Shown here one piece after another: positions 35,966 through 44,327 of a stretch of DNA of 64,000 nucleotides. Position numbers and translations under genes: made by a program. This DNA is from Pseudomonas graminis (GTDB lineage: Bacteria; Pseudomonadota; Gammaproteobacteria; Pseudomonadales; Pseudomonadaceae), in NCBI RefSeq assembly GCF_900111735.1, contig NZ_FOHW01000011.1:62001-126000 (forward strand). The letters are read 5' to 3'. The notes beneath the pieces were generated by a model that was not told the origin of the DNA, did no database searches, and saw only the letters and a program-made list of their open reading frames with translations. The first letter of the stretch is position 1. Each line of letters opens with the position of its first letter.

Positions 35966-36290
35966 TGCGGCGGCGTTCAATCGGTAAGGTCCGGCGTGCG
36001 GCAAATCCCTTCTAGGAGCGCGCTTGCCCGCGAAGGCGTCTTGTCAGGAACATCAATGGCGACTGACACACCGCGATCGCGGGCAAGCGCGCTCCTACAG
36101 GTTTCGCGGCGCCTCTAAACTTCGGTTTAGACGCTGATCCAATTGTAGGAGCGCGCTTGCCCGCGAAGGCGATCTTGCTGCGACACCTTTGTCGCCTGAC
36201 TAGACTCGTTCGCCAGCAAGCCGGCTCCTACAGGGAATTGATGCAAGGCGCGAAGGCGTTATCGCCCAGCGCCTCCCTCAAAACACTAAG
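35966..36290. repeat. Intergenic region filled with two inverted REP pairs
   Basis: These 325 bp are almost entirely REP sequence. The first pair (36013-36100) has TAGGAGCGCGCTTGCCCGCG mirrored by CGCGGGCAAGCGCGCTCCTA. The second pair (36144-36233) joins the same unit to a different REP type (GTTCGCCAGCAAGCCGGCTC). They lie between convergent genes and probably act as transcription barriers. No gene is present. Confidence 0.88.
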
Positions 36291-37280
36291 TCAATTAGCC
36301 TTAAAAAGCGCCGTCTGCCCTTCAGGTGAGGTGAAGATCGCGTCGCCGTTGTGCCCGACGTTTTTCACTTCAACCAGGCGTTGATTCAAGCCTTCCGGAT
36401 GACGCTTGGTGAGGTAGTCGAAATAGTTGTGACCACGGGCCAGACGCTGTGGCCCTTGGGCTTCGGCACCGCAATCCTTGTCCAGCGCCGGATGGTCCGG
36501 ATCGGTGTCCAGCTCGCCCAGAAGATAAGTAATGTCCCGCTTTACGTACGCAGCCTCCAGCTCAGCCGGTGTTTCCTTGCCGGCATAGGCTGGCAGCTTG
36601 TTCAGGCCGTACTTCCATGTGTCGAAGGTCGGGCAGCTTGCCGCATCAACCGGCACAGGCCGAGTCGCATCGAAATATGCATACGAGGATGGGTTGGCGA
36701 TCACATAGCGCAGCTTGATGCCTTCCTTCTTCAGCAATGCATCTTCCTTGCCGCCAATCATTGCGTAGCGCTGCACCACTTGAGCACCGCCCGAATGGCC
36801 AGCGATCACGATCTCCTTCAAGTTGGGAAACAGCTTGCTGTCACTCAAACGTTTGAGGATGTGATCGATGACCACAAAAGAGCTGACCGGCTTGGAGCCC
36901 AACGACTTCTCGCCCGCCATCCAGTCATTGGTGTGCCAGCGCAGCACCGATTCGGGCAGGCGGTGCTGTGCAATGTCTTTTTCATCGAGAAATTGCGGCG
37001 CGATTAGCAGCGTTTTCGAGCGCTGGCGTGACTGGTTGGCCGCACGCTCGACACTGCGCAGGTAGGTTTGAGCATTGCGCAGCCGGCCGTGAAAAACGAT
37101 AACGACCTGCTGGACCTGCGGGCTGGGACGAACCCAGCTCTGGCTCAGGCCGAGCGTGGCCTGGGTCGTCCCGTTGATCTGCAGCCGGTCGGGGCTGATG
37201 GATTTAACCGCCTGATCCGCTGCATGAGCATTGAGGCTCATCAGGGTGCCCAACAACAGGATCGAAAGCGGTTTCATCAT
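36291..37280 (-). CDS. Secreted alpha/beta-hydrolase
   Basis: The 329-aa protein starts with a signal peptide (MMKPLSILLLGTLMSLNAHA). An alpha/beta-hydrolase core follows, with the nucleophile elbow IVIAGHSGGAQVVQ (serine near residue 162), a VVIVFHGRLRNAQ oxyanion segment and a C-terminal histidine (KNVGHNGDAIF). It is probably a periplasmic or secreted esterase, amidase or lipase-like protein. The frame is open to 37439, but ATG 37280 gives the signal peptide. It starts 4 bp after the stop of the zinc metallopeptidase gene, so both are co-transcribed. Confidence 0.83.
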   Translation of the reverse strand: MMKPLSILLLGTLMSLNAHAADQAVKSISPDRLQINGTTQATLGLSQSWVRPSPQVQQVVIVFHGRLRNAQTYLRSVERAANQSRQRSKTLLIAPQFLDEKDIAQHRLPESVLRWHTNDWMAGEKSLGSKPVSSFVVIDHILKRLSDSKLFPNLKEIVIAGHSGGAQVVQRYAMIGGKEDALLKKEGIKLRYVIANPSSYAYFDATRPVPVDAASCPTFDTWKYGLNKLPAYAGKETPAELEAAYVKRDITYLLGELDTDPDHPALDKDCGAEAQGPQRLARGHNYFDYLTKRHPEGLNQRLVEVKNVGHNGDAIFTSPEGQTALFKAN

Positions 37281-37284
37281 GTGA

Positions 37285-38178
37285 TCAGAGGCTCTTGGCG
37301 GCGAACGTATCGCATTGGTTGATTTGTCCTGCGGCAAAACCTGTCTTGAACCAGCGGACCCGCTGGGCAGAAGTGCCGTGGGTAAACGAGTCTGGCACGA
37401 CCCGGCCCTGACCCTGTTGCTGCAAGCGGTCGTCGCCAATGGCGTTGGCGGCGTTCAGCGCCTCTTCAATATCACCCGGCTCCAGCCAGTTCAAACGCTT
37501 TTGTGCGTTGTTGGCCCAAACGCCTGCCAGGCAGTCAGCCTGAAGCTCCTGACGCACCAGCAAACCGTTGTCACCTTCCATTTTCATACCGCGTTGGCGG
37601 GCGGCGTCAACTTTAGCCGAAACCCCCAGCAAGGTCTGCACATGATGGCCAACTTCGTGGGCAATCACGTAAGCCTGAGCGAAATCTCCCGCCGCTTTAA
37701 AGCGCTGACTCATTTCACGGAAAAACTCCATGTCCAGGTACACGCGCTGGTCAGCCGGGCAGTAGAAAGGGCCGCTCGCCGAAGACGCCGAACCACACGC
37801 CGATTGCACCCGACCGCTGAACAGAATCAAGGCGGGTGCCTTGTACTGGCTCCCCATTTGCTGGAACACCTGCTGCCACGTGTCCTCGGTGTCGCCCAGG
37901 ATCGCGCGCACGAAGTCGGCCTGCTCGTCATTGGCCGGTGGCGCCTGGCGCGTTTGCGGATTGACCGCTGCGGTCTGCTCCGAACCCATCTGGCCGGTGA
38001 TCTCACCCAGAATCCGCATCGGGTCCTGCCCGGTCAGCAGGCCGATTGCGACGATGATCACAATCCCGCCAAGCCCCAACCCCTTGCCGCCAATGCGCAT
38101 CCCGCCGCCACCGCCACCCCCGGAATCGCCACGTGCGTCCACGACGTTGTCACTGCGACGTCCTTTTTTCCATAGCAT
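37285..38178 (-). CDS. ypfJ: YpfJ-family neutral zinc metallopeptidase
   Basis: The 297-aa protein has a glycine-rich N-terminus, one membrane helix (GLGGIVIIVAIGLLTG, about residues 34-50) and a periplasmic domain. The domain carries the zinc-binding active site AHEVGHH (near residue 170) and QELQADCLAG with the third ligand. The family (YpfJ, DUF of putative neutral zinc proteases) is membrane-anchored with unknown targets. ATG 38178 has GAGGA 10 bp upstream. It forms an operon with the downstream hydrolase gene. Confidence 0.92.
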   Translation of the reverse strand: MLWKKGRRSDNVVDARGDSGGGGGGGMRIGGKGLGLGGIVIIVAIGLLTGQDPMRILGEITGQMGSEQTAAVNPQTRQAPPANDEQADFVRAILGDTEDTWQQVFQQMGSQYKAPALILFSGRVQSACGSASSASGPFYCPADQRVYLDMEFFREMSQRFKAAGDFAQAYVIAHEVGHHVQTLLGVSAKVDAARQRGMKMEGDNGLLVRQELQADCLAGVWANNAQKRLNWLEPGDIEEALNAANAIGDDRLQQQGQGRVVPDSFTHGTSAQRVRWFKTGFAAGQINQCDTFAAKSL

Positions 38179-38406
38179 GGGGGAATCCTCTTTTTGGTCG
38201 TGTGGGAAGTGTAGACGGCGGGCGTGCGCCGTCTGGTCTGCTGGACTAAGAGAGGAGGGGAGGGGGAATAGTTCGCGAATCGGTTCTTCAGAGGTATCGC
38301 TGACCTGCAAAGCTTGTTGATGGAGGTTGGCAGCTCAGTACCTTCATTTTCATTTTTCAATCTGCGGAGAAGTAGACCCATGCCAAGGTAGCGCCCTTTG
38401 AGTGCG

Positions 38407-38775
38407 CTAATGAGGGGCGCGAAAATAATAGAGCAGTCCGCTACTCACACTGATGAGAATCATCGAGCCATAAATTATCCGCACTCCCCAAAGCAGTCGG
38501 CGAGGTAATTTGAGAAGCTTTTGCCTGGGAATGCGCTCCTGCCTCCAGAAAATTTCAGGTGCGACTGCAACAAGCATCACGAACGTTTCCCTCATTCTTC
38601 GTCCGAAAAAACTGTCTCCGTAGAATTCTCGATTCAATGAGAACATTTCAATGTCGCATAGGTAGTTTTCGATTTTTTCCAAGTTGATGTAGAAGAAGAT
38701 ATAGTAGCCGGCGAGATGTAAGGCCGTGATTACTGTCAAAATGAGTGCCAAGAGTCCGGCAGGGATATCTACCAT
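38407..38775 (-). CDS. Putative immunity protein 3 (small membrane protein)
   Basis: This 122-aa protein has hydrophobic segments near residues 5-27 and 98-115. Between them lies a cytoplasmic-looking middle with the GRRMR motif. It is a diverged paralogue of the proteins at 38825 and 39524, which share GR-x-MR, a proline about 12 residues later, P-x-x-L and a terminal aromatic helix. The start codon overlaps the stop of a 16-codon effector scrap (TAATG), copying the intact effector/immunity junction. I infer an orphan immunity protein protecting the inner membrane against a pore-forming effector. No homologue is known to me. Confidence 0.65.
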   Translation of the reverse strand: MVDIPAGLLALILTVITALHLAGYYIFFYINLEKIENYLCDIEMFSLNREFYGDSFFGRRMRETFVMLVAVAPEIFWRQERIPRQKLLKLPRRLLWGVRIIYGSMILISVSSGLLYYFRAPH

Positions 38776-38822
38776 TACTGCGCCCATTCATAGAGATATT
38801 CGTCGGTCATTTCTGTCACTTC
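38775..38822 (-). pseudogene. C-terminal scrap of a third effector gene
   Basis: Sixteen codons read EVTEMTDEYLYEWAQ and end in TAA overlapping the next start. They align with the C-terminus of the intact effector (GEMIYEWMPK) and of the second remnant (GEVTGELVYDWVP). They lie directly after the stop of immunity gene 2 and directly before immunity gene 3, exactly where an effector C-terminus should be. Confidence 0.5.
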
Positions 38823-38824
38823 TC

Positions 38825-39190
38825 TCACTGTGCTTTGATAAAGGCATAAAGTCCGATCATGCACACAAATACTGTGTTTAGATTGATGTAGAGCCAGAGT
38901 ATCCAGGCCCTTAAATGTGGTGGCACTCTTAAGTTTGCGTCTTTTGAAATATCTCCACGGAGGTACATCAAATGCGGAAAAGTAAGGAGGACAGTCCCCA
39001 TGTTCATGCGCATCTGTCTTCCAATAATGCCGTCGCCCCACATCCTTCGAGCATCAGATATGCATCTGCAGTCATTTAGATAACTTTCAATTACCTCTAT
39101 TTTTCTGTAGCAAAAAATTGTCATCGCTAAGGCGGTCGCGATCATCCAAAAGGACATTGCCATTGACAGTAGGTCAATTAATAGATGCAT
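38825..39190 (-). CDS. Putative immunity protein 2 (small membrane protein)
   Basis: The 121-aa protein has two hydrophobic regions (about 5-28 and 93-117) and a middle segment DCRCISDARRMWGDGIIGRQ with GRQMR after it. This middle segment is very similar to the corresponding part of the protein at 39524 (DCKCISDTRALWQGGLIGRH, then MRLNM). It starts 3 bp after the stop of a broken effector copy. Both topology and context fit an immunity protein against a membrane-acting toxin. The pairing is inferred, not shown. Confidence 0.7.
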   Translation of the reverse strand: MHLLIDLLSMAMSFWMIATALAMTIFCYRKIEVIESYLNDCRCISDARRMWGDGIIGRQMRMNMGTVLLTFPHLMYLRGDISKDANLRVPPHLRAWILWLYINLNTVFVCMIGLYAFIKAQ

Positions 39191-39193
39191 TGT

Positions 39194-39464
39194 TCAAGGT
39201 ACCCAGTCATAAACCAATTCGCCCGTAACCTCGCCAAAAGCCTCACCGATTTTGCCGCCGCCGAACCCTCCAACCAGTCCACCAATTATTCCGCAGCCAA
39301 GAACGCTCAGCCCACTCAAGGGGGCTACAAACACGGCGATGCTAAAGTTGGTAAACGCATAGGCCCCTGCGGCTGGGCTGGTTGATGAACTCCGGCCGGG
39401 CAATCGGTATTCCGCGTGCTACCGACAGTAGGTACAGCCAATCAATGTCTTCCAGTGTTTTCTG
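39194..39464 (-). pseudogene. Second effector gene, internally deleted and frameshifted remnant
   Basis: Reading leftwards, 39461 down to about 39380 encodes KTLEDIDWLYLLSVARGIPI and then ARPEFINQ. This matches KTLEEIERLYKLSLARGTPI and ARQEFINQ in the middle of the intact effector. The frame then shifts, and the rest (to TGA 39194) encodes the glycine-zipper C-terminus GLSVLGCGIIGGLVGGFGGG and ends YDWVP. About 115 residues present in the intact gene are missing at the junction, and the 5' half is absent. It is a decayed relative of the effector at 39889. Confidence 0.75.
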
Positions 39465-39523
39465 TCATTTTCGCTGCAGCAACTATCTTGCTCGTCAGTT
39501 CAAACCCTTCAGGTTGTAGGCTC

Positions 39524-39892
39524 TCAACGGTTTTTTATTACCCACACTAATACGGCCAGGCAGAAACAATTAACGAAAAGCCAACCGTAAATTACCCAAA
39601 TCCACCATTTCAGATGGCGAGGAACACAGAGGTGCGCATTTCTTGGGGCATGGCCCCGCCGGTACATCTCCCTGGGCAGCGTAATCACTGTCACAACCAT
39701 ATTTAATCGCATGTGCCTGCCAATTAATCCCCCTTGCCAAAGAGCCCTTGTGTCACTGATGCACTTGCAGTCAGACAGCAGGCTTTCAAGGTGGTTAATG
39801 TATTTGTGAGTGAACCAAATCATTACGAAGATATTGATCCACATCGATGTTATTAAAATTAGCCCCAGGGGACCCGTTGGGTGTGGGCTCAT
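39524..39892 (-). CDS. Putative immunity protein 1 (small membrane protein)
   Basis: The 122-aa protein begins MSPHPTGPLGLILITSMWIN and has hydrophobic helices at about 7-28 and 95-118. The middle part contains the cysteine-bearing DCKCISDTRALW and the GRHMR motif. Its ATG overlaps the stop of the intact effector gene (ATGA), so the two are translationally coupled, as effector/immunity pairs usually are. The frame open to 40141 is a shadow of the effector. I infer that it protects the inner membrane from its partner. No characterised family was recognised. Confidence 0.72.
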   Translation of the reverse strand: MSPHPTGPLGLILITSMWINIFVMIWFTHKYINHLESLLSDCKCISDTRALWQGGLIGRHMRLNMVVTVITLPREMYRRGHAPRNAHLCVPRHLKWWIWVIYGWLFVNCFCLAVLVWVIKNR

Positions 39893-40842
39893 TTCGGCAT
39901 CCACTCGTAGATCATCTCGCCGAAGTCTTCGCCCACGATCTCGCCGCCAACCCCACCGCCGTAGCCCCCTATCATTCCACCAACAATGCCGCATCCCAAT
40001 GCGCCTATTCCTCCAGTAGGGGCTCCCAATATCGCCATGCAAATGGGCCCAATAACTACAGCCCCAGCAGAGCCCCCTGCCATCCCTCCCACAACGCCGG
40101 ATACCAGCTTGATCCCTCCAACGTACTTCGCTTTGGTGCAATCATCCGCCCGCCCCAGGGAGCAAGCTTCTCTAAGCTCAAGGTAAGCCGAAAAACTGCT
40201 AAGTCCGATCCCAATCGCCGTCCCATGCTTCAACAACTTAGCCGCCTTGGCTATCTTCGCAACTCGCTCTGCATATCCTTGAATCTCGCCCGTATGCAGA
40301 TAACTCTTGGTCGACAACCCCAGCATCTTCTTTAGAGAGCCTCTTTTGCGTAAGCCCGTCCCCCAGCGAGCAATGCCTTCCAGTTGCTTATCAAGCGTGG
40401 CAAACAGCGCTCGTCGCTGGTTGATGAACTCTTGCCGGGCAATGGGTGTTCCGCGCGCCAGCGACAGTTTGTAAAGCCGCTCGATCTCTTCCAGGGTTTT
40501 CTTCACGCCCTCCAGGTGCTTGCCCCAACTCCCGGTGGCAGCGCCAATACCCAGCGATCCATAACTGAGCATGTTCTGCAGCAAGTCGTAGTTCTCGATG
40601 AGCTGGCTGCCCGCGCCTTTCACTTGACGATGGACGTTACGCGCCAGGTTCATCAGCTCTTTCTCTTCCGCCGTGAGAGTGCCGTTTGAACCGTCGCTGA
40701 CAATCACCAGCTGGCCCGGCATCACCACAACGTTTCGAATGTGCGCGTTAAGCACATCGAACTTCGCACCCCCGCTCACCCGTGCCTTGAGTGTGAAATA
40801 GGTCTGTATGCGGTCATTGATAAACACATAGGGCTTGGACAC
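39889..40842 (-). CDS. Putative Hcp-associated type VI effector with glycine-zipper C-terminus
   Basis: This 317-aa protein lacks a signal peptide and is encoded 9 bp after hcp. Residues 1-75 (MSKPYVFINDRIQTYFTLKA, VMPGQLVIVSDG, LTAEEKELMNLARNVHRQV) form a module repeated in the gene at 63870. Residues 80-200 are charged and helical. Residues 205-317 are hydrophobic and packed with glycines (GGIKLVSGVVGGMAGGSAGA, GCGIVGGMIGGYGGG), the glycine-zipper pattern of membrane-inserting toxins. Translation starts at GTG 40842 behind GAGGA. The coupled membrane protein downstream supports a pore-forming toxin. The toxic role is inferred. Confidence 0.72.
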   Translation of the reverse strand: MSKPYVFINDRIQTYFTLKARVSGGAKFDVLNAHIRNVVVMPGQLVIVSDGSNGTLTAEEKELMNLARNVHRQVKGAGSQLIENYDLLQNMLSYGSLGIGAATGSWGKHLEGVKKTLEEIERLYKLSLARGTPIARQEFINQRRALFATLDKQLEGIARWGTGLRKRGSLKKMLGLSTKSYLHTGEIQGYAERVAKIAKAAKLLKHGTAIGIGLSSFSAYLELREACSLGRADDCTKAKYVGGIKLVSGVVGGMAGGSAGAVVIGPICMAILGAPTGGIGALGCGIVGGMIGGYGGGVGGEIVGEDFGEMIYEWMPK

Positions 40843-40851
40843 GGGCTGTCC

Positions 40852-41340
40852 TCAACTAAAGCGCTTGTTGGCGATGCGGTCCCAGCCGCCGACTACATTG
40901 CCGGCTGCCGCCCCGTCGCTGCGTTTCTGCTGGGTGTACAGAATGCGGACGCGGCCGAAGTTGATTTGCACGTGTTCCAGGGGCTCGCCGCTTTCACCGC
41001 TTTGGCTGAAGTCAGAAATGATGACTTCTTCGAGGCGCACTTCGTAGTACTTCAACTTATCTCCACCGGCGCGGTAGAGGGACAAGGTCAGGTCCTTGAT
41101 GTGCGTACCCGCGCAACTGGCTTCAAACAACGCAGCGCTGGATTTATCCAGGCGCTTGCTGAAGCTGAAGTCGCTGAGGCTGGCCCGACCCGAGCCCGCG
41201 CCGCCGTTTGAGCTGGCGGTGGCCGAAGTGCTTTGGCTGACGCCGAAGTCGTAGGCCACGATTTCGATCCAGCCCTTGTTGCGCTCATCCAGCGACTCGC
41301 CGTCGATCCCGTCCAGCCTGATGAATCCGTCAAATGCCAT
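40852..41340 (-). CDS. hcp: Type VI secretion tube protein Hcp
   Basis: The 162-aa protein is a full Hcp (TssD). It has an N-terminal strand MAFDGFIRLDGIDGESLDE, IEIVAYDFGVSQSTSAT, the LSDFSFSKRLDKSSAALFEA core, VRLEEVIISDFSQSG and the C-terminal HVQINFGRVRILYTQQ followed by GGWDRIANKRF. Hcp forms hexameric rings of the secreted tube and carries small effectors in its lumen. No other T6SS structural genes are in the window, so it is an orphan hcp linked to its own cargo. ATG 41340 was chosen over the open frame to 41373 by comparison with the family. Confidence 0.92.
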   Translation of the reverse strand: MAFDGFIRLDGIDGESLDERNKGWIEIVAYDFGVSQSTSATASSNGGAGSGRASLSDFSFSKRLDKSSAALFEASCAGTHIKDLTLSLYRAGGDKLKYYEVRLEEVIISDFSQSGESGEPLEHVQINFGRVRILYTQQKRSDGAAAGNVVGGWDRIANKRFS

Positions 41341-41470
41341 GCCGCGTGTCCTTGCTGAGTTCAGATCCAGCAAGGATAGGGAGCGTATTCGTGGCTTTGA
41401 AGCGCCAAGAGGGGGGGCAAAAGTACGATTCGGATCGGTCCTACGCTGGAGCCATAGCGCGTCTTACGGA
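41341..41470 (-). promoter_or_regulatory. hcp promoter and leader, duplicated at 63737-63869
   Basis: Read leftwards from 41470, TCCGTAAGACGCGCTATGGC, GCGTAGGACCG, TCCGAATCGTACTTT and CCCTATCCTTGCTGGATCTG recur in the same order and spacing before the second effector copy at 63870. The conservation covers about 130 bp down to the SD region (AGCAAGGA). Such conservation of non-coding DNA marks it as the functional promoter and leader. I did not find a sigma-54 match. Confidence 0.75.
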
Positions 41471-41578
41471 AGATTCCGTCAGGGTGATGTTCGCGGCAGT
41501 GATCTGTCGAAAAGGTGGGAAATAGCTGTATTCGCTGCTGGCGCAGAGGGTGCGCGCCAACAGCTAAAACCACATGGG

Positions 41579-42871
41579 TTAGACCCTCGCCGTCTGCTTC
41601 TCGGTGGTCTCGACCGGCGAGGCATCGGCGAAGTGGTTCACCTGGCGCAGGGCCTTGAAGCCAACCATCCAGGCGCCAACGACACCCAGTGTGCACAGGC
41701 CGCCGATGATCGCAGCGGGCACGGCACCCCACAGCGCTGCGCTGCTCCCGGCGCGGAATTCGCCCAGCTCGTTGGACGAACCGATAAACAGCATATTCAC
41801 CGCATTGACCCGTCCGCGCATGTCGTCCGGCGTCGAGAACTGCACCAGCGTGGAGCGAATGTAGACGCTGACCATGTCCGCCGCACCGGCAATCATCAAA
41901 GCGAGCAGCGACAGCCAGAACAGGGTCGACAGGGCGAACACCAGATTGGCGACACCGAACACCGCGACGGCGATGAACATGACCAGACCGACGTGTCGAT
42001 CAAAAGGCCGGAAGCTCAGGTACAGACCGGTGCTGACCTCCCCCAGACTCATTGCACTGCGCAGCGCGCCCAGCCCTTGCGGCCCCAGGTGCAGCACTTC
42101 ATGGGCATAAATCGGTAACAGCGCCACCACGCCGCCGAGCAGCACGGCGAACAGGTCCAGGGAAATGGTGCCGAGGATGATCGGCCGCGAGCGGATGAAG
42201 GCGATGCCCGCGGTAAAGCGCTTCCAGGCCGTGGACTCGAGAATCTGCTTCTTGCCGGCATAGAGCACCGGCACGCGGATCAGCAACAGTACGCCAGCGA
42301 TGAAGCTGGCCATGCACACTGAGTAGGTCAAACCGCCGCCGCCCGCTGCATATAAGCCGCCGCCGACCAGAGGCCCGGCGATGGTGGCGATGCGCATGAT
42401 CATGCTGTTCGTCGCGATGGCCGACGCTAGTTTTTCGCGCGGGACGACTTGCGGCAGGAGGCTCTGCAGCGCCGGCCCGGTGAACGCCCGTGCGCAACCG
42501 AACAAGGCCAGGGTGGCGTAGATCAGGCGTGTGTCTTGATGGTGCGTGACCGAGAACAGCATCAGCATCAGGCTGCACACCGCTTGGACCGACCAACTGA
42601 TGGTCAGGATCATCTTGCGATCGTAGCGGTCGATCAGGTCGCCGGCCGGCATCAACAACAGCAGCATGGGAATGAACTGCGCGAGACCCACATACGCCAG
42701 CGAAATCGGGCTGCGAGTCATGTCGTAGACCTGCCAGGCGACGACCACTGCCTGAATCTGCATGGCGAAAACGGCAGCAAGGCGCGCAGTCAGGAAGGCG
42801 AAAAAACCGGGCAGCCGCAGGGCGCTTTTAGCGGAGGATTCAGAGGGCGGGGCGGGCGATTCGGAGCTCAA
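41579..42871 (-). CDS. MFS exporter, EntS-like
   Basis: The 430-aa protein has about 12 membrane helices and follows the EntS/enterobactin-exporter subgroup of the major facilitator superfamily. It has QVYDMTRSPISLAYVGLAQF, PAGDLIDRYDRKMILTISW (motif A), AFTGPALQSLLPQVVPREKL and DDMRGRVNAVNMLFIGSSNE. No siderophore genes are adjacent, so the substrate is open. The reading frame begins at a TTG (42871) with no in-frame ATG nearby, and the start is therefore less certain. It is followed by the hcp promoter region. Confidence 0.87.
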   Translation of the reverse strand: MSSESPAPPSESSAKSALRLPGFFAFLTARLAAVFAMQIQAVVVAWQVYDMTRSPISLAYVGLAQFIPMLLLLMPAGDLIDRYDRKMILTISWSVQAVCSLMLMLFSVTHHQDTRLIYATLALFGCARAFTGPALQSLLPQVVPREKLASAIATNSMIMRIATIAGPLVGGGLYAAGGGGLTYSVCMASFIAGVLLLIRVPVLYAGKKQILESTAWKRFTAGIAFIRSRPIILGTISLDLFAVLLGGVVALLPIYAHEVLHLGPQGLGALRSAMSLGEVSTGLYLSFRPFDRHVGLVMFIAVAVFGVANLVFALSTLFWLSLLALMIAGAADMVSVYIRSTLVQFSTPDDMRGRVNAVNMLFIGSSNELGEFRAGSSAALWGAVPAAIIGGLCTLGVVGAWMVGFKALRQVNHFADASPVETTEKQTARV

Positions 42872-43241
42872 GGCAAGGCATCCATCGAAGCGAAAGACGG
42901 CCGAGAGTTATACACCGGTCTGGCGCGGTTCGCCGCTAGCTGTCAGGAATTTAATGATGGATGGTGCGGGATATGCTGCGGGCGCATGGAGGTAGTGTGG
43001 GCGTTTGCAATTACCGCTATTCCCGGCTGAAGCCGGTCCCACTCAAACACCCTCTCCAGCTGAAGCCGGTTCTGCTGACACCTCGCTCTGCAGGAGCCGG
43101 CTTGCTGGCGAACGCGGAGTGTCAGACACATAGATGTCGACTGACGCCCTGCGTTCGCCAGCCAGCCGGCTCAAAAATGCGTTCGCCAGCGGGCTGGCCC
43201 CTACAAAATGGGTTGATGCGAAGAACTTGCCAGAATCGCCT
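42872..43241. repeat. Intergenic REP cluster between MFS and trmA genes
   Basis: Several REP units of different families are packed in 43020-43205: CCCGGCTGAAGCCGGTCCCA, a shortened CAGCTGAAGCCGGTTCTGCT, CAGGAGCCGGCTTGCTGGCG and two inverted GTTCGCCAGC...GGCT units. The rest (42890-43015) shows no gene. The mixture suggests repeated insertion into one spot. Confidence 0.82.
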
Positions 43242-44327
43242 TCAGCGGCGAACCAGCAAAACCCCCGACTCCATGTGGTGGGTATACGGAAACTGATCAA
43301 ACAGCGCGCAGCGCTCGACCCAGTGGGTGTCGTGCAGCTGTGCGATGTTCGCGGCCAGGGTTTCCGGGTTGCACGAGATGTACAGAATGCGTTCGAAACG
43401 CCGCGTCAGCTCACAGGTGTCCGGGTCCATGCCGGCGCGGGGCGGGTCGACGAACACGCTGCCGAAGTCGTAGCTTTTCAGATCGACACCGGCCAGACGA
43501 CGGAACGGGCGCACCTCATTCAGGGCTTCGGTCAGCTCTTCCGCCGACAGGCGCACCAGCGACACGTTATCCACCCCGTTGTCCGCCAGGTTACTCAATG
43601 CTGCATTGACCGACGTCTTGCTGATCTCCGTCGCCAGCACCTTGCGCACGCGGGTCGCCAACGGCAGCGTGAAGTTGCCGTTGCCGCAATACAGCTCAAG
43701 CAAATCGTCATCGCGATCGCCCAATGCCTCGTACGCCCAACTCAGCATTTTCTGGTTCACCGTGCCGTTAGGCTGGGTGAATGCGCCCTCCGGCTGGCGA
43801 TAGCTGAACGTGCGACCAGCGACATCCAGCTGCTCAGTCACGTAATCGCGACCGATCACCAGACGCTGACCTTTCGAACGGCCGATCACGCTGACCTTCA
43901 AATCAGCCGCCAGTTGCTCAGCCTCGACTTGCCAGGCGTCGTCCAGCGGGCGGTGGTAGCACAGGGTGATCATGCCGTCGCCGGCCAGCGTGGTCAGAAA
44001 ATCCACCTGAAACAGCTTGTGATTGAGCGTCTTGCTCGCCTCCCAGCGATCCCGCAACACCGGCATCAGCGCGTTGATCTGCTGGCTGGCGATGGGGAAG
44101 TCGTTGATCAGGATCGGCGTGTGCTTGTCGCCCGGCGCGAACATCGCGTAGTGACGCTTGCCGTCGTCGCGCCACAGGCGGAATTCGGCGCGCAGGCGGT
44201 AATGCTCGCGCGGCGAATCGAAGACCTGAGGCTCGGGCGCCGCGAAAGGCGCCAGTAGCTCGCGCAGGCGCGTGGCCTTCTCATCGAGCTGAGCGGTGTA
44301 GCTTGCAGGGTCGAACGTAGAACTCAT
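43242..44327 (-). CDS. trmA: tRNA (uracil-5-)-methyltransferase TrmA
   Basis: TrmA makes 5-methyluridine at position 54 of tRNAs (T-loop), using SAM. The 361-aa protein has the SAM site [16 protein letters not shown] (about residues 210-225), [10 protein letters not shown] (about 294-303) and the catalytic cysteine in [10 protein letters not shown] (near 319-328). The C-terminal HHMESGVLL contains the general-base glutamate. Its start overlaps the stop of the purine-permease gene (ATGA), so they form one operon. Confidence 0.96.
   Translation of the reverse strand: MSSTFDPASYTAQLDEKATRLRELLAPFAAPEPQVFDSPREHYRLRAEFRLWRDDGKRHYAMFAPGDKHTPILINDFPIASQQINALMPVLRDRWEASKTLNHKLFQVDFLTTLAGDGMITLCYHRPLDDAWQVEAEQLAADLKVSVIGRSKGQRLVIGRDYVTEQLDVAGRTFSYRQPEGAFTQPNGTVNQKMLSWAYEALGDRDDDLLELYCGNGNFTLPLATRVRKVLATEISKTSVNAALSNLADNGVDNVSLVRLSAEELTEALNEVRPFRRLAGVDLKSYDFGSVFVDPPRAGMDPDTCELTRRFERILYISCNPETLAANIAQLHDTHWVERCALFDQFPYTHHMESGVLLVRR

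Noticed and set aside
41471-41578. Sigma-54 promoter for hcp (TTGGCGCGCACCCTCTGC on the minus strand)
   Set aside because: The spacing between GG and GC is 12 nt, not 10, and this stretch lies outside the promoter block shared with the second effector copy.
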